Positions 1 through 7,823 of a stretch of 13,664 nucleotides of DNA are shown here, piece by piece. The DNA comes from Bacilli bacterium. Lineage in GTDB: Bacteria > Bacillota_I > Bacilli_A > RFN20 > CAG-826. Under the pieces are notes generated by a model. It saw only the letters and a list, made by a program, of their open reading frames with translations, searched no databases and was not told where the DNA came from. How positions within the stretch are numbered: position 1 is the first letter of the stretch; each line of letters opens with the position of its first letter. Location of the stretch: contig JAEDJP010000025.1 of the NCBI GenBank assembly GCA_016296285.1, positions 1 through 13,664 on the forward strand, read 5' to 3'. Both the position numbers and the translations under genes were made by a program.

Positions 1-727
1 TCTCCGCGGTCGGGGCGGCAGCCGGGGATTTGGTCGAGACGTAACGGGTGTCCGCGCCGAAGCCGACGTCGCCGCTTTGGGTGGCGATGCCATAGGCGTC
101 GTTGGTCTTGGACAGGTCGTCGAGGTTGTCCTCAACGGTCTCGATGACAGCGGGCGCATCATGCGTGAACTCGACCTTGGTGATCTGTTGCATCCAAGCT
201 TCGAGGCCGTTGCTTGCCGTCGTGTAGACCGAGAAAATGACGCGCGCCCAGGCGGCCCCTTCGGGGATGGAGAACCGGTAGGCGATCCTGCTCCAATTGG
301 ACGAAGTGGTCACTTCTTTGCCGCTTGCGGCCAGGAAGCGGGAATCACTGCCCCCGTAATTCGCGACGAGCGCGATGTCGGGCAAGGCCGAGACGTAGGC
401 GGGATCGGTGTCGACGTAGATCGTGGCGGCGTTTTGCCCGGACAGGGAATACGACAGGTACGCGTATTCCTCGCTCCACCACGTGGCCGCGTCCGGGGCT
501 GCAGCCGCGGTCTTGGTCGAGATGTAACGGGTGTCCACGCCAAAGCCGACGTCGCCGCTTTGAGGGAAGACGCCATACGCATCGTTCGTCTTGCTCGTGT
601 CGTCGAGGTCATCGATGATGGATTCCACATCCGTCGCGGAAACGGACAAGGCGGGACGTTGACTCATCGCACCAAGAGGTGCAATCGCCAAAGCCCCGAG
701 TAACGTAAGGATTTTTTTACTACTCAT
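1..727 (-). CDS. Secreted repeat protein, partial (C-terminus beyond window)
   Basis: Last visible gene of the sugar operon; 242 codons are present and the reading frame is open to the window edge. The start ATG (727-725) follows AAAGGAGG at a 5-base distance and overlaps the stop of the upstream GH78-like gene by 8 bases, suggesting translational coupling. Residues 1-30 form a signal peptide: KK, a hydrophobic run ILTLLGALAIAPLGAM, then small residues. There is no lipobox cysteine, so the product is probably secreted or anchored by a C-terminal part not seen here. A module of about 161 residues starts to repeat: residues 39-78 (DDLDDTSKTNDAYG, then GDVGFGVDTRYISTK) return almost unchanged at 200-239. 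Between them lies a beta-strand-rich, aromatic-rich segment (about 84-188) that could be a carbohydrate-binding-like sandwich. I do not recognise the family. The role as glycan-binding surface protein is inferred from context only. Confidence 0.8.
   Translation of the reverse strand, partial: MSSKKILTLLGALAIAPLGAMSQRPALSVSATDVESIIDDLDDTSKTNDAYGVFPQSGDVGFGVDTRYISTKTAAAAPDAATWWSEEYAYLSYSLSGQNAATIYVDTDPAYVSALPDIALVANYGGSDSRFLAASGKEVTTSSNWSRIAYRFSIPEGAAWARVIFSVYTTASNGLEAWMQQITKVEFTHDAPAVIETVEDNLDDLSKTNDAYGIATQSGDVGFGADTRYVSTKSPAAAPTAE
11..130 (-). repeat. Second copy of 40-residue coding repeat
   Basis: It encodes residues 200-239 of the secreted repeat protein and matches 494-613 at about 80% of residues. 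DNA identity is high too, with exact runs such as AAGCCGACGTCGCCGCTTT in both copies. This points to internal duplication of a larger module with a 483-base (161-codon) period. Confidence 0.85.
494..613 (-). repeat. First copy of 40-residue coding repeat
   Basis: It encodes residues 39-78 of the secreted repeat protein, just after the signal peptide. It pairs with 11-130 in the same frame. The shared core includes SKTNDAYG, QSGDVGFG and DTRY.STK. Differences are mostly synonymous or conservative, so both copies appear to be under selection. Confidence 0.85.
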
Positions 728-2624
728 TTGAGCCTCCTTTCTTTACGTTATTTTTAAAAATGCGGAACAAAATGTAAGCGGGGACGGCACTCCAACCATG
801 GCATAGGCTGCCCGCCCCGGAGAAATCCGCTTGACCGCGGATGGTCTCCCAATACGTCGTCGCCCCTCGAACGTCCATCCATCCCCAAACGCGCTTGATG
901 TCTTCGAGGATGTATTCTTCATAGCCCCCTTCGGAGAGGAGGACCTCATATTTGAAGATGTAATGGCATAAGGTCATGGGAACGAGGTCATTCGGCTTCA
1001 TCAAGCAGTCAAGGATGCCCTTCCTTTCCTCTTTCGTCGCGATTCCGGTCGAAAGCGCGAGGTAATTGGCGAATTCGCTGTAGTGGTATCCGCCTTCTTT
1101 ATAAAAGGAATAAAAGAGGCCATCGGGGGACAGGAAGCGGTCATGGATCTTTCGCCTCATCGCTTCGGCCTCGTTCACGAGATCGGCGCAATCTTGGTGT
1201 AGGCGGGTCATCAATTGGGCGGTGCTGTCGAGCGCAATCAAATAGAAAGCGTTGAGAATGAGGTCGAATTGCCCATCGTCCTTCGCGCGAGAGAAGATTT
1301 CCTCCTCGAAATGGAGGCCCGGGGCCCATTCATAGAAATTCCATTCGTTCAAATGGGGCAGAAGGCCATCCACCATCTCCCCTCGATAATGGGAAAGGAG
1401 GGACAGGATCGTCGGGAGGAATTCCTCCGCCAAGGATTCATCCTGCGAAAACTCGCCGTATTCGAGGATCATCCGCGGGAAAATCAAGGAATAGATGGGG
1501 ATGCTGAGTTCCGATTCGGAAGGCGTCGTGATGCGCAGGGTCCCGATGTTCGTGAGATCGTGCGCCATTTGCCTGAGGCAGGCGCGGGAAAACTCGAAAT
1601 TGCGGAAATAGAGCATGCTGACGAGCATCTCGATGCGCGAATCCATCGTGTATTGGGCAGCTTCGCGCCACGGGCAGTCCTCGTAATGCTCGTGCATGCA
1701 GCACTCCACCGTGTAGAGGGATTTTTCCGCGATGGGATTCAGGTCTCCGTAATCGAAGGGAATCACATCGTGAGGATATTTCGCTAGGACGACGCCAAGG
1801 CGGAGGACCTCCCCCTCGAAGGGCGATAGTTCCAAATACCGGAGGCCAAGGCGGAAAAACGGGGAAAAGAAACGATTCACGCCTTTCCTAAGCTCGAAGG
1901 AGAGCGAGAAATCGCGGGCCCCGATGTTTCGACGCACACGATGGTCGGTGATATGCTCTCCAAAGGCGATCACGAGGTCTTGGTCGATATCGGATTGGAT
2001 TTCAAACTCGAGATAGCCGACGACTTCCTTGCCCGCGCCATAGAGATTCGGCCCGATCTTGCCGAAGGGCACGAACGTCGAGACATCGAGTTTCCGGATG
2101 GGGCGAGGGGAATATTTCCAAAGAGCAGGGAGATCTTTCGAAGGCTCCCAAGCCGTTTCTTTTCCCGTGAACGAATAATGGTAGCCCATCCCGATTTGGG
2201 AGGTGACAAAAGGGATTTTCCCCGAATGGTAATGGGGGTTCTGCCGGGAAAGGACGTCCGGTGAGGAATGACAGACGCTCTCTTCTCCCCTCCTGATCTC
2301 GAAAGCGACCCATTTTCCGCTTTTGATTTGCGAGGAAGTGGGGTAATCGCGGGACAAAGCGGTCACGAAAAGGGTGTTTTCCCCTTGAAGCAAGAACGCG
2401 TTCACGGGGTATTCGTCCACGAATTTCTCGTCGGCAAAATGCGGGTATTGGCCAAAACCGACGCGTTTCCCGTTGAGGAAAACCTCGTACTCGGAGGCCG
2501 CGGCGATGGAAAGGAGGAAGTCCCCATCCAAGGAGGAAAGCGAAAAGGACAGGACGAAATCGCCGTATTCGTTTTCGCTTGCGCGGCTGTTGGCAAGCCA
2601 GATGGGAAGGGCTTTTTTAAACAT
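720..2624 (-). CDS. GH78-type alpha-L-rhamnosidase-like protein
   Basis: A 634-residue protein of the family 78 glycoside hydrolase type, whose members remove terminal alpha-L-rhamnose from glycans. An N-terminal beta-sandwich region (about 1-290) has the usual 'FLNGKRVGFGQY' motif of GH78 and GH2 jelly-roll domains. An (alpha/alpha)6-barrel region follows, with YEDCPWREAAQYTMDSR (about 314-330), the counterpart of the DCPqRdER motif. Near the end are ATTYWETIRGQ (588-598) and SLCHGWSAVPAY (606-617), a pattern typical of the family C-terminal part. There is no signal peptide, so the protein is probably cytoplasmic and acts on imported oligosaccharide. The start follows GAGGA with 6 bases spacing, and the gap to the upstream lipoprotein gene is 9 bases. 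It is shorter than many GH78 enzymes (about 900 residues). The substrate could be another sugar, since the DCP motif differs from characterised enzymes. Confidence 0.8.
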   Translation of the reverse strand: MFKKALPIWLANSRASENEYGDFVLSFSLSSLDGDFLLSIAAASEYEVFLNGKRVGFGQYPHFADEKFVDEYPVNAFLLQGENTLFVTALSRDYPTSSQIKSGKWVAFEIRRGEESVCHSSPDVLSRQNPHYHSGKIPFVTSQIGMGYHYSFTGKETAWEPSKDLPALWKYSPRPIRKLDVSTFVPFGKIGPNLYGAGKEVVGYLEFEIQSDIDQDLVIAFGEHITDHRVRRNIGARDFSLSFELRKGVNRFFSPFFRLGLRYLELSPFEGEVLRLGVVLAKYPHDVIPFDYGDLNPIAEKSLYTVECCMHEHYEDCPWREAAQYTMDSRIEMLVSMLYFRNFEFSRACLRQMAHDLTNIGTLRITTPSESELSIPIYSLIFPRMILEYGEFSQDESLAEEFLPTILSLLSHYRGEMVDGLLPHLNEWNFYEWAPGLHFEEEIFSRAKDDGQFDLILNAFYLIALDSTAQLMTRLHQDCADLVNEAEAMRRKIHDRFLSPDGLFYSFYKEGGYHYSEFANYLALSTGIATKEERKGILDCLMKPNDLVPMTLCHYIFKYEVLLSEGGYEEYILEDIKRVWGWMDVRGATTYWETIRGQADFSGAGSLCHGWSAVPAYILFRIFKNNVKKGGSNE

Positions 2625-2633
2625 GGGAATTCC

Positions 2634-4229
2634 TCAAATGAGACGGAAATCTGGGTTCGAAAGGTAGATGTTCTTGTCGGAAGCGCTCACGACGTTGATG
2701 CCGAAAGCGACGTTCTCGGTGTCTTTCTTTTGGATGCGAACCTTGAAGGTGTAATCAACGTTTGGCAAGAGAGCTTCCCCGGCCTTGAGCTGCCGGTCTC
2801 CTTGGTAGACGAAGAAATCGTCGGCTTGGAAGCTCCCCGTCTCGGTGGAAGACATGTTCAAACGATTGTCGATGCGGAACGCGTATCCACCGGTCCAGAA
2901 AACCACTTGGTTGAAATTGACGTCCTCGAACATGACGTTCATGTATTCGTAATTGAATTTGCGGTAATCGGCGTAGGTGATTCCCCCGATCGCGACGCGG
3001 TTGGTCCACGCTTCCTCGGTCCAGGAATTCGAACCGGTGGGTTTCATCACCCAATAAGGATGATCGAGCCCCTCGATATCGGCATCCCCAAGAGGCAGGC
3101 CAAGGCGGCTTTCCGCGTAGCAATAATTGAGTTTGGGGAGCTCATAGGGCTTCTCGAACCCTTTGAATTCGAAGAGGTAATCATCGCTGCAAAGGAAGGG
3201 AGTGGAAACATAGCAAGTCGTCGCCTCGTCGAAATAGAAGCCGAACGTCTCTCCATCAAGGAACTTGTTCAGGTTGAGGACGACGTAATAGTTCTTCGCG
3301 AGGCGAACCCCTTCGGCGATTCGATATTTGTAATCGAAGAGGAGGAAACCGGAATTGCCGCTGCGCAAAGAGGTATCGACGATCCACGATTTCCCTGCCG
3401 ACCCATAGGCAACGCGCAAAGGGGCGGAAGGCGCGGTCTCGAATTTCAATTGAAAGACCAAGCGATCGGCCTTCGGCTTGCCGTTTTCGAAGCAGTCGGA
3501 GACGAAGAGACGGGAACTCTCGCCGCCGCCTGAAACGTAGCGGAACGACTCCTTGGCGTCGGCGAAATAGCCGGTCGTTGAATCGTCATAAGGCGTGAGG
3601 GACGAACCCGTGCCTTGCTCCGGCAATTCGAAATGAGCCTCTTGGAAGGAATACGAAACCGATTTGACGAGAAGCGATTTCTGGAATTTTTGCCCTTTGT
3701 GCATGCAGAAAGCCGAGACCATGGCGCTCCCCCGTCCCACGGATTGAAGGAGGCCGTCGTCGGTGACGCGGACCACGTTTGGATCGGCGCTTTCCCAAAC
3801 GATGTTCGCGGGGATCTCCTCGCCGTTTTCCTTCAAGGTCGCGTAAACCTGCTTCTCTTCGCGGAGCAGATAATCGAGGGTGACCGAAGACTCGCTGAGG
3901 ACGAGGGCGCGGCCGACCGTGCTACGGGTGACAAGGACCTCGCATCGATAGGAGGCGTCGCCGAACGCGGCCGTGATGGTCGCTCTGCCGACCCCGCAGG
4001 ACGTGACGACCCCTTCGTGAATCGTCGCGACGGCGTTGTTGCTGCTATTCCACGTGACTTCGCTCGGCACGATCCCTTTGTAGGTGCAAGAAAGGGCGTA
4101 TTCGTCATACTGGGTCATCTGAATGCTCGTTTCATTGAGCGAGAACTCCCCTTGGGTGGTTTGGCAGGATGCCACAAGGGGGCTCATGAGCCCGAGAGCC
4201 ATGACGCTTAAGAATCCGAATCGTTTCAT
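2634..4229 (-). CDS. Lipoprotein with two Big2 (Ig-like) domains
   Basis: A 531-residue lipoprotein. The signal peptide MKRFGFLSVMALGLMSPLVASC ends in lipobox VASC, so it is anchored outside the cell by Cys22. Two bacterial Ig-like group 2 domains follow: about 27-102 (VTWNSSNNAVATIHEGVVTS, GVGRATITA) and about 105-187 (IVWESADPNVVRVTDDG, GRGSAMVSA). The rest (about 190-531) is rich in aromatic residues and beta strands and is not a family I can name. It may bind carbohydrate. Two ATGs are possible, at 4235 and 4229. I prefer 4229, because AAAGGAG lies 7 bases before it but only one base before the upstream ATG. It lies between the permease and hydrolase genes, so it probably captures or displays the substrate glycan for the transporter. 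The stop is 9 bases before the GH78-like start. Confidence 0.85.
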   Translation of the reverse strand: MKRFGFLSVMALGLMSPLVASCQTTQGEFSLNETSIQMTQYDEYALSCTYKGIVPSEVTWNSSNNAVATIHEGVVTSCGVGRATITAAFGDASYRCEVLVTRSTVGRALVLSESSVTLDYLLREEKQVYATLKENGEEIPANIVWESADPNVVRVTDDGLLQSVGRGSAMVSAFCMHKGQKFQKSLLVKSVSYSFQEAHFELPEQGTGSSLTPYDDSTTGYFADAKESFRYVSGGGESSRLFVSDCFENGKPKADRLVFQLKFETAPSAPLRVAYGSAGKSWIVDTSLRSGNSGFLLFDYKYRIAEGVRLAKNYYVVLNLNKFLDGETFGFYFDEATTCYVSTPFLCSDDYLFEFKGFEKPYELPKLNYCYAESRLGLPLGDADIEGLDHPYWVMKPTGSNSWTEEAWTNRVAIGGITYADYRKFNYEYMNVMFEDVNFNQVVFWTGGYAFRIDNRLNMSSTETGSFQADDFFVYQGDRQLKAGEALLPNVDYTFKVRIQKKDTENVAFGINVVSASDKNIYLSNPDFRLI

Positions 4230-4244
4230 AGACATTCTCCTTTC

Positions 4245-5159
4245 TTATCCTTTGAGCCCGCCTTCGTCGGACTCCCCCATGATCCGTTTATGGAAGATGA
4301 GGAAGAAAACGGTGACGGGGATGGCCAAGATGCAGCATCCGGCCAAGCGCATCGGGGTGGACGAGATGACGGCTTTGAAGGATTGGCTGTATTCATAGAG
4401 CCCGAACGCGAGGGTCTTGATGTTCGGGACGTATTCCATCGTGATGTTGTAATCGTTCCAAAGCCCGGCGAATTTGATGAGCATGACGGTCGCGAACGTT
4501 CCTTTGACCTGGGGGAAAATCAATCGGGTCATGATCGTGAAGTTGCCCGCCCCATCGATATAACCGGCTTCGTCGTAATCTTTCGGGATTCGCTTGAGGG
4601 CTTCGTAGAAAAGCAAGAAATGGACGCCCAGGAAGTTGAATTGCGAAATCCAGAGGAAGGCATAGGAATCGTAGAGGCCGAGGGCGCGGGTAATCTGGAT
4701 GGCGCTTGGCAAGCTGCCGACGATCGGGAGGACCATCGTGACGATGACGATGCCGTAAATGACCTTGCCGATCTTGAAGTCGAAGCGCGCGGCGGCATAA
4801 GCCATCATGAAGATGGCGAGAGTCCCAAGGAAGGAACCCCCGAGGGCATAGAAGAGGGAATTGAAGAGCATCTGCCAAATGCTCGCGGTGTAGACGACCC
4901 CATCCCGGACGTAAGTTTGGGAGAAATTCTCGAAGGCGACCTTGTAGTTCTCGAAATGGAAGGCGGTCGGGAAGCCGAAGACGTTTTCCATGTAATCGAT
5001 CCTGGACTTGAAGGAAGTCAGGACCATCCAGACGAGGGGGAAGACGATGGAAAAGGAATAGAGGATCAAGAGGACGAAAACGAAACCGGAAAGAACGGAG
5101 ACGTTCCCGAGCCTCTTCTTCCGGCGGTGGGCGTTTTTCCCGTGCATGACGCGTACCAT
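4245..5159 (-). CDS. Sugar ABC transporter permease (MalG-type)
   Basis: Inner-membrane subunit of a CUT1 carbohydrate importer, about 304 residues. A basic cytoplasmic N-terminus (HRRKKR) precedes a first membrane helix (VSVLSGFVFVLLILYSFSI), and several hydrophobic segments follow. The EAA loop that contacts the ATPase is clear: EALKRIPKDYDEAGYIDGAG, followed by RLIFPQV, at about residues 186-219. An upstream ATG at 5180 would overlap the previous gene by 20 bases. The ATG at 5159 is preferred because AGGAAAG lies 6 bases before it and the upstream stop TGA is only one base away. The product pairs with the other permease (5161-6099) and the sugar-binding lipoprotein. The ATPase is not encoded nearby. 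Confidence 0.93.
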   Translation of the reverse strand: MVRVMHGKNAHRRKKRLGNVSVLSGFVFVLLILYSFSIVFPLVWMVLTSFKSRIDYMENVFGFPTAFHFENYKVAFENFSQTYVRDGVVYTASIWQMLFNSLFYALGGSFLGTLAIFMMAYAAARFDFKIGKVIYGIVIVTMVLPIVGSLPSAIQITRALGLYDSYAFLWISQFNFLGVHFLLFYEALKRIPKDYDEAGYIDGAGNFTIMTRLIFPQVKGTFATVMLIKFAGLWNDYNITMEYVPNIKTLAFGLYEYSQSFKAVISSTPMRLAGCCILAIPVTVFFLIFHKRIMGESDEGGLKG

Positions 5160-5160
5160 A

Positions 5161-6099
5161 TCAATCTTTCCTCGGGCCATAGCGGCCTAGCAGATAGCGG
5201 ACTAAGAACACCACGGGGACGGTGATGGCGGTCAGCAGGATGCCAAGCGCGGCGAGCTTGGGCATTTTGGCCATGGAGCCGCTATTGGAGGCCAAAATGG
5301 TTTCCTTGTAGAGGTAATACCCGATGGTTTGGATTCGTTCCTCGGCATTCGTGCCGTAAAACGACACGATCGAGGCGTTGTTGATGAAGAACCCACCCAA
5401 GGACGTGATGAAGAGGGTTTTGACGGTCCCGAAAATCTCGGGGAACACCACGTGTGCGAATTTGCGGAAGAACCCGCATCCATCCAAGACGCTCGCCTCG
5501 AGCAAAGACGGGCTGACCGCGGACATCGCGTTGGAAATCATCAAGACGTTGACCCCGAAAGAGCACCAAACGTTATAGAAAATGATGGTACCGAGCGTCG
5601 TGTCGGGGTTCTGCAGCAAGCCCCGGATATCATCCCCGAAGAATTGCCGCAAGAAAGAGGGGATGGCGCTGTCGGCCATCTGGATGAACATCGTGGCGAG
5701 GGCGATGGCGGGGATGATCGATGGGAGGAAGAGAATGACCTTGAAAAAATCGATGACCTTGCTCTTCTTGTCGTAGATGAAATAGGAGAAAGCAAGGGCG
5801 AGAACCAAGGACAAAGGACAGCCGATCAAGAAGACGATCAGGGAGTTTTTCGCCGCGGTGGCGAAGACCGTCATGTTCCGGAAATCCTCGAAGAGCTGGG
5901 CGAAGTTTTCGAAGCCGACGAAACTCGCGTTCCCCTCCGCGTCATAGGATTTGAAGGCGAGCAAGATCGAGTTGACGTTGACCGCGATGTAGAAGATGAG
6001 GAACTGAAGGAGGGGGAGGGCGATCAGACCGCAGACGAAAAGGAAATCCTTTTTGCGCTTGTTGAATTTCCTTTTCCTTCCGGGTGCGATAACGGCCAT
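5161..6099 (-). CDS. Sugar ABC transporter permease (MalF-type)
   Basis: First permease of the CUT1 importer, about 312 residues. A basic leader (RKRKFNKRKK) is followed by membrane helix FLFVCGLIALPLLQFLIFY and further helices. The EAA motif SLLEASVLDGCGFFRKFAHV then VFPEIF lies at about 198-222. The last helix and the end LLGRYGPRKD are typical of the family. ATGs occur at 6108 and 6099. I chose 6099 because GAAGG lies 9 bases upstream of it, while it directly abuts the other ATG. The gene follows the binding-protein gene after about 20 bases and is one base from the next permease, so the two permeases should be made in equal amounts. Confidence 0.93.
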   Translation of the reverse strand: MAVIAPGRKRKFNKRKKDFLFVCGLIALPLLQFLIFYIAVNVNSILLAFKSYDAEGNASFVGFENFAQLFEDFRNMTVFATAAKNSLIVFLIGCPLSLVLALAFSYFIYDKKSKVIDFFKVILFLPSIIPAIALATMFIQMADSAIPSFLRQFFGDDIRGLLQNPDTTLGTIIFYNVWCSFGVNVLMISNAMSAVSPSLLEASVLDGCGFFRKFAHVVFPEIFGTVKTLFITSLGGFFINNASIVSFYGTNAEERIQTIGYYLYKETILASNSGSMAKMPKLAALGILLTAITVPVVFLVRYLLGRYGPRKD

Positions 6100-6118
6100 G
6101 TGAGACATCCTTCGTTCT

Positions 6119-7807
6119 TTAGAATGCGGCGGAGAACTTGGAAGACCAGACGACTTTGTTCATATAGGTCGAGAGACCCTCGAAATACGGGAGGGCCTTG
6201 ACCCCGTTGTTGATCATCGCGTAGGTCGGGTAGGTGTAGGTGGCGCCCGAGACGGTGGAATTCCAAAGGTTCGGGGCGTACCAAAGATCGCTGCTATAGG
6301 TGCGCATCATCTTGGAATCCGAAAAGCTTGTGGCCACGATGGTGTTTTTCTTGAGGTCGTACATCGTCTTGCTCCACGGGACGAGGGCATCGTATTCCGT
6401 ATCGCTCAAGGCGAATTCCACGGGACGGGTTTGGGAATCGAGGTCGAGGCAGGTCTTGGAGGAACTGTCTTGATAGAGGTATTGCAGGAAGCTCTTCGCG
6501 AGGTTGATTTTGAACGAGGGGATGCTCGATTTGATGAACCCGTCGCCAACCGCGCGTTCGAGGACGGTGAATTTTTCCCCGACTTTTTCCGCGGTGGCCT
6601 TGGGCAGCGGAAGCAGGCCGATGTTGCGGGAAGACTGGCTATCCTGTTCCCCGTATTCGGCAGCCATCGCGGAGAACACGCCCGCGGCCTCTTTGTTCCA
6701 CCAAGAGCCTTCGATCAACATCGCGGTGCGCTTGCGGGAACTCGAGTATTTGCTGTAGAGGAATTGCTCTTGGGCATCCAGGTTCGTAAGTCCCAAGGAC
6801 GTGCAATCCGAGGCGTTGTAGTACTTCTTGTTGGCGATCAGGCGTTCAAGGAAGGAAAGGGCATGATAGCGCCCCGCCTGCGAATACAGTTCGTATCCGT
6901 TGCTGGCCGTGATGGCGGTTGGGTCTTTGTAGACGACCGTCCCATCGGCTTTCACTTCCGACACGAGGGTATTCGCGGTGCCGGAGAAATTGTAATTGAG
7001 CTCGGTTTGCTCTTTGCCGTCGAAATCGCAGGCCAAGGCGGAAAGGAGGGAATTCACGTATTCCTGGACCGTGCCGCCCCACATGATGGGCGTCATTTCG
7101 AGGGAGACGATCTTGTCGCAGAGGGCAAAGAAGTCGTCATAGGTGGCAGGCAAGCCGTTGTCATAGGTGGTGGAAGGATCCCCATCCGGTCCCGGGCTTC
7201 TCTCGTCGGATGAGGAAGTGACGAATCCCCCGTTCTTCGCGAAGAAAAGGTTGTACTGGTTGAACATGTCGATGTCGTAGACGATGCCGAAGAACTGCGA
7301 ATAGCCGGGAACGCCATAGTATTTGCCATCATCCTCTTGGAAATAGTCAAGGCGATCCGCGCGAATCTTGTCTTTGAACAAGGTGGAATCGGGATTGGCG
7401 GGATCGGTTTCCTTCTTCACGAAATCATAATTCATCGGGGATTCGTAAAGATCGCTGACGTCGAGAATGAGATCCTTGGAATGGAATTTGAGGGCGCTGG
7501 CCGCGGTATCGAGGAAGATTTCCTCGGACACGCCGTGGATGGTTTCGGACAAGGGGTCGCTATAACGCCCCTCGGAGAACATGACTTGCACGCCCATCTT
7601 CCCCTCTTCGAAGGAGGTCTCCGCGTATTTTGCCTCGAACTCCTGGGCGATTTTGTAATAGGACCCGCTTTCAAGGCCGCCTTCATAGACCCCGACGTAA
7701 AGCTGGGTCTTGTCGGCGTTGACCGAAGGGCCGCTTGAGGGCATGCAAGAGGTGAGGGAGAGGGCGAGGAGCGCCCCCGAGACGAGCAAATGGAATTTTC
7801 CTTTCAT
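6119..7807 (-). CDS. Sugar-binding lipoprotein of ABC transporter (SBP family 1)
   Basis: Extracellular solute-binding lipoprotein of 562 residues that delivers sugar to the two downstream permeases. Lipobox LTSC ends the signal peptide (Cys21). Family features include the N-terminal lobe segment FEAKYAETSF, then YYGVPGYSQFFGIVYDIDMF (about 163-182) and YDDFFALCDKIVSLEMTPIM. The last of these is the typical hinge region in which the protein 'decides' how long to allow the task of binding, as in CUT1 binding proteins. Members are usually 400-450 residues, so this one has extra sequence and may suit a longer oligosaccharide. AAGGAG lies 8 bases before the ATG. The gap to the upstream lipoprotein gene is 16 bases. 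The exact ligand cannot be read from the sequence; neighbours suggest a host or plant glycan with rhamnose or N-acetylglucosamine. Confidence 0.92.
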   Translation of the reverse strand: MKGKFHLLVSGALLALSLTSCMPSSGPSVNADKTQLYVGVYEGGLESGSYYKIAQEFEAKYAETSFEEGKMGVQVMFSEGRYSDPLSETIHGVSEEIFLDTAASALKFHSKDLILDVSDLYESPMNYDFVKKETDPANPDSTLFKDKIRADRLDYFQEDDGKYYGVPGYSQFFGIVYDIDMFNQYNLFFAKNGGFVTSSSDERSPGPDGDPSTTYDNGLPATYDDFFALCDKIVSLEMTPIMWGGTVQEYVNSLLSALACDFDGKEQTELNYNFSGTANTLVSEVKADGTVVYKDPTAITASNGYELYSQAGRYHALSFLERLIANKKYYNASDCTSLGLTNLDAQEQFLYSKYSSSRKRTAMLIEGSWWNKEAAGVFSAMAAEYGEQDSQSSRNIGLLPLPKATAEKVGEKFTVLERAVGDGFIKSSIPSFKINLAKSFLQYLYQDSSSKTCLDLDSQTRPVEFALSDTEYDALVPWSKTMYDLKKNTIVATSFSDSKMMRTYSSDLWYAPNLWNSTVSGATYTYPTYAMINNGVKALPYFEGLSTYMNKVVWSSKFSAAF

Positions 7808-7823
7808 TTCAACAACTCCTTTT

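Noticed and set aside
77..703. Plus-strand frame of 208 codons at the left edge
   Set aside because: It is antisense to the secreted repeat protein, whose signal peptide, ribosome binding site and in-frame repeats are convincing. Its own repeats only mirror those of the real gene.
2268..3533. Long plus-strand open frame (421 codons) opposite the Big2 lipoprotein and the GH78-like gene
   Set aside because: It lies antisense to two well-supported genes, has no ribosome binding site and its product has no recognisable motif. Long antisense frames are a by-product of the G+C-rich third positions here.
4290..6201. Plus-strand frames opposite both permease genes, rich in Glu and Asp
   Set aside because: The acidic, low-complexity sequence is the complement of hydrophobic membrane-helix codons; no start signals are seen.
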